Assembly: GCF_018138145.1 (NCBI RefSeq)
Contig: NZ_CP073104.1
Coordinates: forward strand, 1,736,001-1,800,000
Length of the DNA stretch: 64,000 bases
Reading direction: 5' to 3'
DNA from: Pseudomonas sp. SCA2728.1_7
GTDB lineage: Bacteria; Pseudomonadota; Gammaproteobacteria; Pseudomonadales; Pseudomonadaceae
Positions 8,211-15,643 of this stretch are shown in pieces; position 1 is the first letter of the stretch, and every line of letters starts with the position of its first letter. The notes beneath the pieces were generated by a model that was given only the letters and a program-made list of their open reading frames with translations, was not told the DNA's origin and did not search any database. Position numbers and translations under genes: made by a program.

Positions 8211-9122
8211 CTAGTTGGCTGCCTTGTTGTGACGCCAGTAGCCCATCAAATTGAGAGACTCACGAGGCATGCCACATTCTTTGATCAGGTATCTGCGCAA
8301 ACTCATCACCGCCGCCGACTCTCCGGCAATCCAGCCATAAAAGCCCTCAGTGGCGGTATCGGCGATTTCCCAGAGAATGTCCTTCTCTATGTCAACGTCA
8401 GCCAATTCAATCGCTTGCCCCACTGAAGATACATGGACGGGCAAAGTCGCCGCCCTGACCGCCTCCACCATCAGCGCTCCCGCGACTGTTTCGCTCGCAG
8501 GTTCCCGGATCAACCAACGTACCGACAACGCCGGCCAATCAGGGACGTCGAGCATGTCCTGAGCACTGTCCACTTCGAAAAATGCCTGAACTTGTGGTGG
8601 CTCGGCGAGCATCGCCAACTCATCAAGAATGCCCATGGCTGCTGGCAGCGCCGTCGCATCTGCAACGAGCAAAAGCTGCTTGAGTGCCTGTGGCGGCTTC
8701 CATTCAAAACCGCCGGCCTCCTGCGCCGAGAAATGGCGATCAGGCGCAAGGATCTGCATCGAATCACCAGGCTGCGAATGCAGCGCCCAACGCGACGCCG
8801 GCCCGGTCTCACCGTGCAGAACAAAATCAATATCGACTTCGCCTTGCTCCGCGCGTAAATGCCGGATGGTGTAGGTGCGCATAGCGGGACGTCGGTCTGC
8901 CAGCATCGCGCGAAACCGGGCGTACCAACCTTCCTCTTGAGAAAGCTTGGCCTGCGAGCCATTGGCTGCAGGAAAGAACAGCTTCACCCGCTGATCCGGC
9001 GCCCAGGTCGCCATTTCTCGGACTGGAAGACCGACGAGCGTGATCCGCATCATGTGCGGGCTCAACCGGGTTTTTCGATGCAAGGTTACATCGAACAATT
9101 TGTAAGGATTGGCGGAGGCCAT
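8211..9122 (-). CDS. Siderophore-interacting protein (FAD-dependent ferric reductase)
   Basis: This 303-residue cytoplasmic flavoprotein is of the ViuB/SIP family, which reduces ferric siderophores to release iron. The N-terminal FAD-binding barrel holds MRTYTIRHLR (about residues 78-87, the R-x-Y-T-(I/V)-R flavin motif) and VLHGETGPASRWA. The NAD(P)H-like half holds LLLVADATALPAAMGIL and ends with GWIAGESAAVMSLRRYL and LMGYWRHNKA, typical SIP features. A strong GAAGGAG precedes the ATG. No convincing Fur box is visible upstream. A SPOR lipoprotein gene of the same orientation lies 87 bases upstream. Confidence 0.88.
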   Translation of the reverse strand: MASANPYKLFDVTLHRKTRLSPHMMRITLVGLPVREMATWAPDQRVKLFFPAANGSQAKLSQEEGWYARFRAMLADRRPAMRTYTIRHLRAEQGEVDIDFVLHGETGPASRWALHSQPGDSMQILAPDRHFSAQEAGGFEWKPPQALKQLLLVADATALPAAMGILDELAMLAEPPQVQAFFEVDSAQDMLDVPDWPALSVRWLIREPASETVAGALMVEAVRAATLPVHVSSVGQAIELADVDIEKDILWEIADTATEGFYGWIAGESAAVMSLRRYLIKECGMPRESLNLMGYWRHNKAAN

Positions 9123-9209
9123 GGGGAACTCCTTCAGGAAATCATCAACGACTTCAATAGGAACGAGTCGCGCTAGAGAGCCTTTAGGAGATTCCGCCGA
9201 CTGGAACGT

Positions 9210-9578
9210 TTACGGCGTGAGCGGATGCTCGACCAACACCGATTCAACGTTTTGTTTCTTGGCCTTCACCAGCGCAGCATCCACTTGAACCTTGCGAGCT
9301 TCCGCTTCAGCCTGGGAGTTGAACGGGCCAATCAGAATTCGCGTTTTGCCGCTGCTGTCCTTGATCACCGTAGGCACGAAGGCGTGCTCGATGAGCCAGC
9401 CACTCAGGTCGCTGACAGCCTGTGGCGTTTCACCGCGCACTTCGAGATCCCATTGTGGTGCAGCGGCCGCCGCCGGCGCCGTCACTGCTGCCGACTGTGG
9501 TTTTGGTGCGTCTGCATTCTTGCCTTCACCACACCCTGCCAATACCAGTGCCGCGACTACCCAAACCAATTTGCGCAC
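9210..9578 (-). CDS. SPOR-domain lipoprotein
   Basis: This 122-residue protein has a lipoprotein signal peptide with lipobox LAGC at residues 13-16, then an Ala/Pro-rich linker. A SPOR-like domain follows at about 44-115, with VRGETPQAVSDLSGWL and the signature RILIGPFNSQAEAEARK. SPOR domains bind denuded glycan strands at the septum, so a membrane-anchored cell-envelope role is likely. No other division gene is adjacent. The lipobox residue after Cys is Gly, which favours sorting to the outer membrane. Confidence 0.78.
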   Translation of the reverse strand: MRKLVWVVAALVLAGCGEGKNADAPKPQSAAVTAPAAAAAPQWDLEVRGETPQAVSDLSGWLIEHAFVPTVIKDSSGKTRILIGPFNSQAEAEARKVQVDAALVKAKKQNVESVLVEHPLTP

Positions 9579-9828
9579 AACGCTTTCCTCGAAATTCTCA
9601 AAGCCGCGATCTTATCATTCATAAATACTTCGCGAGCCCCGCAAAATGGGCACAAAACAACGAGATTGATGCCTGCAGCCTCTGTATAGTTACGCCCTGG
9701 GAATTAATGCCGCATCTGCGCGTCAGAAAGAGGCACCCAAACCGTGAGACTTCGCACTAATCTATACGTACCACCGACCTCTGCACTGTCTGAATCAGGT
9801 GCCCTACAAAGCAATCAAGGAGAAGACC

Positions 9829-10023
9829 ATGCTGATACTCACCCGCAAAGTCGGTGAAAGCATAAACATCGGTGATGACATCACTATCACCATTCTGGGC
9901 GTAAGCGGCCAACAGGTCCGCATTGGTATCAACGCTCCGAAAAACGTTGCCGTGCACCGTGAAGAGATTTACCAGCGCATTCAGGCTGGCCTGACCGCCC
10001 CGGACAAGCCACAAACTCCCTGA
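9829..10023 (+). CDS. csrA: Carbon storage regulator CsrA family, RsmE-type
   Basis: This 64-residue RNA-binding dimer binds GGA motifs in leaders and represses translation in the Gac/Rsm cascade. [18 protein letters not shown] and [22 protein letters not shown] hold the RNA-contacting Leu4, Arg6 and Arg44-type residues. The central [12 protein letters not shown] and the TAPDKPQTP tail match the RsmE paralogue of fluorescent pseudomonads better than RsmA. The start is the ATG at 9829, preceded by AAGGAG. The A-A-G-G-A there could also be a CsrA site for autorepression. It is a single gene without the lysC neighbour usual for rsmA. Confidence 0.93.
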   Translation: MLILTRKVGESINIGDDITITILGVSGQQVRIGINAPKNVAVHREEIYQRIQAGLTAPDKPQTP

Positions 10024-10240
10024 GCCGCCTCGCAGTCAGTAGCCAGTCCGTTTTACCTTGTGGAATGACTGGCTAGAGATTCACGCGCCGTTTTGCCATC
10101 CGCTCCCACCTCGCTGGGTACGGCGCCTGACACATGATCCTTCCGCGTTACCTTCCCGCCCTTTCTGCTGATCGATACTACCGAGCATTCTCAAGGCTGG
10201 CTGTCGGACATTTCCGATAGAGCGAAGGGAATTGGCCTTC

Positions 10241-10696
10241 CTACCCGAACGTCACACCACGTGCCATGCCTGTGGCTGCAACCATCATCAGCACCAGTAG
10301 CAGCGCTTCGACGTGACTGATGCGTGCAAACATCTTTGCTCTCCCGGTATCGAGCACCGCCCCCCGCGCCTTGGCGATCCGCCATTTGATCAGCGTGATC
10401 ATCGGCGCAAACTCCATCAACAGAATCAGCACGAACAGCGTCATCTTCAGGTGAAACAGCGGCTGATGAAGATAATAGTCAGTGCCTTTTTCGTAACCGC
10501 CAAAGGCACGCATCCCGCCTGTGATCAACAAGATCAGCGCGCAAATCCCCCAGAAATTGTCAGCCAGCAGAACCCGCCCGGCCTCCCCCGTCCCGGCCGC
10601 CAGGCGACTGAACGCCGTCCCACGCGTCAGCACCGCCCAAAAACCCAAGGCAAATGCCAGCAGATGAACAGCTGCAAGAAACCAATGAACCAGCAT
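10241..10696 (-). CDS. DUF2214-like integral membrane protein
   Basis: This protein of about 151 residues has four strongly hydrophobic segments: LVHWFLAAVHLLAFALGFWAVL (about 2-23), FWGICALILLITGG (about 48-61), LFHLKMTLFVLILLMEFAP (about 77-95) and VEALLLVLMMVAATGMARG (about 128-146). It looks like a four-helix inner-membrane protein of the DUF2214 type. I chose the internal ATG at 10696 because MLVHWF begins the first helix directly; a start 20 codons upstream adds a polar tail. The function is unknown. It stands alone with no obvious operon partner. Confidence 0.7.
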   Translation of the reverse strand: MLVHWFLAAVHLLAFALGFWAVLTRGTAFSRLAAGTGEAGRVLLADNFWGICALILLITGGMRAFGGYEKGTDYYLHQPLFHLKMTLFVLILLMEFAPMITLIKWRIAKARGAVLDTGRAKMFARISHVEALLLVLMMVAATGMARGVTFG

Positions 10697-11245
10697 CGAT
10701 ACACCCTCATCAGAAAGAGTTGAAAATCGGCCAGTCAGTAGTAGTTGAAAAAACAAGGATTTGCCTGCGGGGTGTCGCCAGGCTTTCAGGAGAGATCGAA
10801 AGGAGAAATTTCAGCCAGTTGAGGCAAATCGCAGGCAAAAAAAATCCCAAGCAGCTGATGGAAGCTTGGGATTTAAAAATGCATAAACCGTGGTGGTGAA
10901 CGCGGGGCGAATGTTACTTAATCCCACGATCAGTAACAACATTTTTTTGATAACCGGTTGGTTAGTAACAGTCGTAACCTGTTCAATATCCACACTTTTT
11001 CAAAGGGCGCTGGCGACGAACGGTGAATAGTCAGCCAACTGCCTGCCCCGACGACGCAGAAATTCGATCATAGGTGGGAGGCACGACGAAGACTTGCGCA
11101 CGCCATTCAGCAAGGACTGCTAAACGGTGAAGCACGACTCGCAGTGGATCAACAGGCCTCGCATGGAATTTCGAATGCCCTGAGAACTAAACGCGAAGTC
11201 GAGTTGACGCTCTGATGAGGGTTTTGCAAATAGCAGACAACAAAA
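10697..11245. other. 549-base gap without a recognisable gene
   Basis: This stretch contains the hairpin at 10842-10874 and an AT-richer part with repeated AGTAAC or GTTACT words (10913, 10932, 10964, and CGTAAC at 10973). Beyond these I see no convincing reading frame or RNA gene up to the tRNA-Val terminator. Confidence 0.5.
10842..10874. terminator. Bidirectional hairpin upstream of the DUF2214 gene
   Basis: AAATCCCAAGC and GCTTGGGATTT form a perfect 11-bp stem with A-rich and T/A-rich flanks. No assigned gene ends here, which leaves open an unrecognised transcript. Confidence 0.6.
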
Positions 11246-11271
11246 AAGGGCCCACCTTTCGGTGAGCCCTT
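11246..11271 (-). terminator. Terminator of tRNA-Val(GAC)
   Basis: On the minus strand AAGGGCTCACC-GAAA-GGTGGGCCCTT is followed by TTTTTTG, an intrinsic terminator 30 bases beyond the tRNA 3' end. Confidence 0.85.
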
Positions 11272-11300
11272 CTAGACCGCCCAGCAGAGCGGATTTTGTT

Positions 11301-11377
11301 TGGTAGGCGCGATTGGACTCGAACCAACGACCCCCACCATGTCAAGGTGGTGCTCTAACCAACTGAGCTACGTGCCT
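11301..11377 (-). tRNA. tRNA-Val (anticodon GAC)
   Basis: This 77-base cloverleaf has encoded CCA. The anticodon stem CCACC/GGTGG encloses loop TTGACAT, giving anticodon GAC (valine). The T arm GTTGG-TTCGAGT-CCAAT is intact. The acceptor AGGCACG/CGCGCCT has an A-C mismatch at the 5:68 pair as read. Confidence 0.95.
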
Positions 11378-11560
11378 GCTGTGAGGCGGCATTCTACGGA
11401 ATTCCGGAGGGGTGTCAACACCTTTTTTTCACCTAACCCTATGAATATGCAAAATATTTAATTTCGGGTCGCTGAGGAAGATTTTCCGGTGGCTGGCGGA
11501 GGTTTTTCAACTCGGGTAGGATCGGCGCACTCGTAAAATATATTAAACAGAGGCTGCAGG

Positions 11561-12844
11561 ATGGCGAACACCCCTTACCCAGAGTCTTATTACGCTGCGT
11601 CGGCCAACGCTGTACCGCCCCGCCCTGCCTTGCAGGATGATGTGGAGACGGACGTCTGTGTGATCGGCGCCGGGTATACCGGATTGTCTTCTGCCCTGTT
11701 TCTGCTGGAAAACGGTTTTCGCGTCACCGTGCTGGAAGCGGCCAAGGTCGGTTTCGGCGCCTCCGGGCGTAATGGCGGGCAGATCGTTAACAGTTATAGC
11801 CGTGACATTGACGTGATCGAACGCAGTGTCGGTCCCAAGCAAGCGCAACTACTCGGACATATGGCGTTCGAGGGTGGCCGGATCATTCGCGAGCGTGTGG
11901 CCAAGTACAACATCCAGTGCGACCTGAAGGATGGCGGCGTGCTCGCCGCATTGACAGGCAAGCAGATGGGCCACCTCGAATCGCAGAAGCGCCTCTGGGA
12001 GCGCTTCGGTCATACGCAGCTGGAATTGCTCGATCAACGTCGTATTCGCGAAGTGGTTGCCTGCGATCAGTACGTCGGCGGCATGCTCGACATGAGCGGC
12101 GGGCATATTCATCCGCTGAACCTCGCGCTCGGCGAAGCGGCGGCGGTCGAGTCCCTCGGCGGCATCATCTATGAGCAATCGCCTGCCGTGCGCATCGAAC
12201 GCGGCGCCAATCCGGTGGTGCATACGCCGCAAGGCAAGGTCAGGGCCAAGTTCATCATCGTCGCCGGCAATGCCTATCTCGGCAACCTGGTACCTGAACT
12301 GGCGGCCAAATCGATGCCATGCGGCACGCAAGTGATCACCACCGAACCGCTGGGCGATGAGCTGGCGAAAGCCTTGCTGCCACAGGATTATTGCGTTGAA
12401 GACTGCAATTACTTGCTCGACTACTACCGCCTGACCGGCGACAAACGCCTGATCTTCGGCGGTGGCGTGGTGTATGGCGCGCGCGATCCGGCGAACATCG
12501 AAGCGATCATTCGCCCGAAGATGCTCAAGGCTTTCCCGCAACTCAAGGATGTGAAGATTGACTACGCCTGGACAGGAAATTTCCTGCTGACCCTGTCGCG
12601 TTTGCCGCAAGTCGGCCGTTTGGGCGACAACATCTACTACTCGCAGGGTTGCAGCGGCCACGGCGTGACCTACACGCACCTGGCGGGCAAAGTATTGGCT
12701 GAGGCTTTACGCGGCCAGGCTGAGCGCTTCGATGCGTTTGCCGACTTGCCGCACTACCCGTTTCCCGGCGGGCAACTGTTGCGCACACCGTTTGCCGCAC
12801 TGGGTGCGTGGTATTACGGGCTACGCGATAAATTCGGGATGTAA
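11561..12844 (+). CDS. puuB: FAD-dependent amine oxidase, PuuB-type (gamma-glutamylputrescine oxidase)
   Basis: This 427-residue flavoprotein is of the DAO/PuuB family, which oxidises gamma-glutamylated polyamines during polyamine breakdown. The N-terminal Rossmann motif is VCVIGAGYTGLSSALFLLE (about residues 32-50). GFGASGRNGGQI follows at about 66-77, and near the C-terminus LPQVGRLGDNIYYSQGCSGHGVTYTHLAGK binds flavin. The N-terminal YPESYYAA segment is typical of this subgroup. No other puu/pau genes are adjacent, so the substrate is inferred by family only; other amine oxidases of the same fold remain possible. Confidence 0.82.
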   Translation: MANTPYPESYYAASANAVPPRPALQDDVETDVCVIGAGYTGLSSALFLLENGFRVTVLEAAKVGFGASGRNGGQIVNSYSRDIDVIERSVGPKQAQLLGHMAFEGGRIIRERVAKYNIQCDLKDGGVLAALTGKQMGHLESQKRLWERFGHTQLELLDQRRIREVVACDQYVGGMLDMSGGHIHPLNLALGEAAAVESLGGIIYEQSPAVRIERGANPVVHTPQGKVRAKFIIVAGNAYLGNLVPELAAKSMPCGTQVITTEPLGDELAKALLPQDYCVEDCNYLLDYYRLTGDKRLIFGGGVVYGARDPANIEAIIRPKMLKAFPQLKDVKIDYAWTGNFLLTLSRLPQVGRLGDNIYYSQGCSGHGVTYTHLAGKVLAEALRGQAERFDAFADLPHYPFPGGQLLRTPFAALGAWYYGLRDKFGM

Positions 12845-12875
12845 AAAAGGGCCGCTGAATAGCGGCCCCTTTTTA
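12844..12875. terminator. Bidirectional terminator between puuB and xdhC
   Basis: AAGGGCCGCT-GAAT-AGCGGCCCCTT forms a strong stem with an A-run before and a T-run after. It serves puuB (plus) and the convergent molybdoenzyme operon (minus). Confidence 0.88.
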
Positions 12876-12892
12876 TTCAACACTGAACGGTT

Positions 12893-13864
12893 TCAGAGCT
12901 GATCCCGAGCAATCCCGCTGCGGATGCGCAAGATATCTGCCAACACTGCCAAGGCAATTTCCGCCGGCGTCTTGCTGCCGAGGTTCAGACCGATCGGGGC
13001 ATGAATGCGCGCCAGCTCAGCCTCGCCCAAGCCGCCAATCCGACGTAACCGCTCGAAGCGCTTTTGCGACGTCTGCTGCGAACCCATCACGCCAATGTAA
13101 AAGGCTTCAGTGCGCACCGCTTCCATCATCGCCAGGTCGTCGATACGTGGATCGTGGGTTAGCGCCACGACCGCCGTATCACGATGACAGCCACCGTCGG
13201 CAATAAACACCGATGGCAATTGCCGACGAATTTCCACGCCATCCAGCGCCACGCCTTCCAGCACTTCATCGCGCGGATCACAGAGAATCACTTCAAAGCC
13301 GAGGCCGACAGCAAACTCGGCACACGCCTGCGCCACACTGGAATACCCGGCGAGCAACAAGCGCTGGGCCGCGCCGACACGAATGCGCACACGATCAATC
13401 TCACGCTCGATCCGCGCACCCTGCTCGCGATCAGCGAACAGACTGCGCGCACCGCTGGCCAGATCAACCTCGCGAATCAAGCGCCGCTGACCGAGCAGCG
13501 CCGACTCCAATTCACGCAAATGCGCCTGTACTTCACAGTCAGCGTCAAATTTCTCAACCAGCACATCGAGAATGCCGCCACAGGGCAGGCTCACCCGCGA
13601 ACGCGGATCATCGCCTTCGCCGTAACGCACGACGTTGACCGCATCGATAAACGCACCTTCGGCGACGCGCTCAAGGAAATCTTCCTCGACGCAACCGCCG
13701 GACAGCGAGCCGATCCACTGTCCGCAATCGTTCACCGCCAGCAGCGAACCCGGCGCACGCGGTGCCGAGCCGTAAGTGGTCAGCACGGTGCAAAGCCAGA
13801 TGCGCTGCCCCGCCACCGACCACTCCAGCGCTCGCCGCACCACTTGTAGATCGAGATGCTGCAT
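12893..13864 (-). CDS. XdhC-family molybdenum cofactor insertion protein
   Basis: This 323-residue XdhC/CoxI-type accessory protein binds, sulfurates or protects the molybdenum cofactor before insertion into hydroxylases. The N-terminal XdhC domain has TTYGSAPRAPGSLLAV and SLSGGCVEEDF (about residues 55-65). A C-terminal Rossmann region has LLLAGYSSVAQACAEFA and ends with LGSKTPAEIALAVLADIL. It is the last gene of a four-gene operon, 1 base after the cytochrome gene, directly downstream of its client enzyme. The length is typical. Confidence 0.9.
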   Translation of the reverse strand: MQHLDLQVVRRALEWSVAGQRIWLCTVLTTYGSAPRAPGSLLAVNDCGQWIGSLSGGCVEEDFLERVAEGAFIDAVNVVRYGEGDDPRSRVSLPCGGILDVLVEKFDADCEVQAHLRELESALLGQRRLIREVDLASGARSLFADREQGARIEREIDRVRIRVGAAQRLLLAGYSSVAQACAEFAVGLGFEVILCDPRDEVLEGVALDGVEIRRQLPSVFIADGGCHRDTAVVALTHDPRIDDLAMMEAVRTEAFYIGVMGSQQTSQKRFERLRRIGGLGEAELARIHAPIGLNLGSKTPAEIALAVLADILRIRSGIARDQL

Positions 13865-13865
13865 G

Positions 13866-15101
13866 TCAGTGCGCCTTGTGCTCGATGGACGGTGCGTCGG
13901 CTTGCAGTTTCTGCACGTCGCTCACCGCCAGTTCAGCGGACTGACCACCCCAACCTTGACGCAGGTAGTTGAGCAGATCGGTCAGCTGTTCAGGACTGAG
14001 CTTGTCAGCGAAACCCGGCATTGGTTGCATGTGCTCGAACCCGGAGAACTTCTGTTCGCCAATACCATCCTCGATCACCCGCAACAGATTGCGTGGATCT
14101 TCGAGGCGCAACGTGGTGTTGCCGCGCATGGCCACCGCGATGTGCGGCTTGCCTTCGCCACCGACCGCGTGACAGCCGGCGCAGACGTTCAGGTACTCCT
14201 GCTGTCCGCGCTGGGCGCTGGCGCTGAGTTTTTCTACTGGCACTTCGACGAGGGCTTTGGCGGCTGGCGGTTTGTCGCCGAGCAGGAACGTCGCCATCGC
14301 TGCCAGATCGGTATCGTTCAGGCCTTGCGTGCTGTTGTGAAACACCGGGAACATTTCGTTGAACATCGTCCCCTGCGCGCTCATGCCGTGCTTGAGGAAC
14401 GTGGCCAGATCCTGCTCGTTCCAGCCGCGAGCGGCCAGATCGGTAGCCAGCAGGCTCGGTGCCAGATAACCATTGAGGATGCCGCCAGTCAGACGCTTGT
14501 CCAGCTGCATCGCACCCGGCAGGCCGCGTGGCGTGTGGCACTCACCGCAGTGACCGAGGACTTCGACCATGTACTGGCCGCGTTTCCAGGCTTCGCTTTT
14601 GCCTTCGGCTGGCTCCAGCTTCAGCGCTTTGCCGTACATCATGTTCCAGCCGATCAGGCCCGGACGCACGTTGAACGGGAAGCTCAGGCTGGTAACCGGG
14701 GCTGGGCGCTCGATCGGTTCGATGGTTTTCAGGTAGGCATGGATCGCATCCGAATCTTCACGCGGCATCAGGTGATACGAGGTGTAAGGCATCGCCGGAT
14801 ACAGGTTCGCCTCGTCACGACGCTTGCCTTCGGTCAGCGCGGCGAAGAACTCGTCATCGTTGTACAGACCGATGCCGTGCTCTTTGCTCGGGGTGATGTT
14901 GGTGCCATAGATCGTGCCGAACGGCGAGACGATCGGCAGGCCGCCGGCAAACGGCGCGCCGCCCGGTGCAGTGTGGCAAGCCATGCAGTCAGCGGCGCGA
15001 GCGAGATACTCGCCGCGCTTGACCTGATCATCGGCGTGGGCAAACAACACCGGCGCAGCGAGGCCGACCGCCAGGGTCAGGCGGGTCAGAAAAAGCTTCA
15101 T
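13866..15101 (-). CDS. Periplasmic multihaem cytochrome c, electron acceptor of the molybdoenzyme
   Basis: This protein of about 411 residues has a Sec signal peptide (MKLFLTRLTLAVGLAAPVLFAHA) and three CXXCH haem sites: CMACH (about residue 39), CGECH (about 182) and CAGCH (about 320). This is the usual layout of alcohol or aldehyde dehydrogenase cytochrome subunits. It would pass electrons from the Mo/Fe-S subunits to the respiratory chain. I set the start at 15101, where a clean signal peptide begins; the frame could be read 26 codons further but that tail lacks leader features. It begins 2 bases after the Fe-S gene ends. Confidence 0.9.
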   Translation of the reverse strand: MKLFLTRLTLAVGLAAPVLFAHADDQVKRGEYLARAADCMACHTAPGGAPFAGGLPIVSPFGTIYGTNITPSKEHGIGLYNDDEFFAALTEGKRRDEANLYPAMPYTSYHLMPREDSDAIHAYLKTIEPIERPAPVTSLSFPFNVRPGLIGWNMMYGKALKLEPAEGKSEAWKRGQYMVEVLGHCGECHTPRGLPGAMQLDKRLTGGILNGYLAPSLLATDLAARGWNEQDLATFLKHGMSAQGTMFNEMFPVFHNSTQGLNDTDLAAMATFLLGDKPPAAKALVEVPVEKLSASAQRGQQEYLNVCAGCHAVGGEGKPHIAVAMRGNTTLRLEDPRNLLRVIEDGIGEQKFSGFEHMQPMPGFADKLSPEQLTDLLNYLRQGWGGQSAELAVSDVQKLQADAPSIEHKAH

Positions 15102-15103
15102 GC

Positions 15104-15643
15104 TTAACCCTCCTTGACCAGGCCGAGATCGGTCAGCACGTTGCGGGTGGCGTTGTAATAACGCACGTACCCGGTGCAACGGCAGACGTGATGGCCGAGG
15201 CTGTCCTCGATGACTTGTTCGAGCTTGCTCTGCACGATCGGCTGGCGCTGCAGCTTTTCAACCAGCACGGTCGCAGCATTGACGAAGCCCGGCGCGCAGT
15301 AGCTGCACTGGAACGCGAACTCATCGACGAAGCGCTGCTGGATCGGATTCAGCTCGGTGACCTGTCCCGATTCGTCGCGCTTGGCGTGAGCTTCGATGGT
15401 GCGGACTTTCTTGCCTTCGAAGTAATGCGCGCCGGTGATGCAGGTGCGCACTTCTTCGCTGGTGCCGTCCGGGTTGTCGACGATCACCACACAGGCGTGG
15501 CAGATGCCCTGGCCGCAGCCCAGACGCGAGCCGGTGAGGTTTTTATATTCGTGCAGGTAGTCGATCATCGGCAGGTCATCAGGGATGTCCACCGGGCCGA
15601 CGGATTGACCATTGAGGGTCAGTTGAAGCGGACGGTTAGCCAT
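15104..15643 (-). CDS. 2Fe-2S subunit of a molybdenum hydroxylase
   Basis: This 179-residue subunit carries the two [2Fe-2S] clusters of the xanthine-oxidase family. The plant-type cluster has LGCGQGICHAC with a further Cys in VRTCI. The C-terminal helical cluster has CSYCAPGF and CRCTGY. It relays electrons from the molybdenum centre to the cytochrome. The start at 15643 (MANRPLQLTLNG) begins at the fold's first strand and overlaps the large-subunit stop by 8 bases. It has no signal peptide of its own, so it is expected to be exported as a Tat hitchhiker with the large subunit. Confidence 0.92.
   Translation of the reverse strand: MANRPLQLTLNGQSVGPVDIPDDLPMIDYLHEYKNLTGSRLGCGQGICHACVVIVDNPDGTSEEVRTCITGAHYFEGKKVRTIEAHAKRDESGQVTELNPIQQRFVDEFAFQCSYCAPGFVNAATVLVEKLQRQPIVQSKLEQVIEDSLGHHVCRCTGYVRYYNATRNVLTDLGLVKEG

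Noticed and set aside
9123..9209. Fur box before the siderophore-interacting protein gene
   Set aside because: A siderophore-interacting protein suggests one, but no stretch resembles GATAATGATAATCATTATC; only TTGATGATTT is present.
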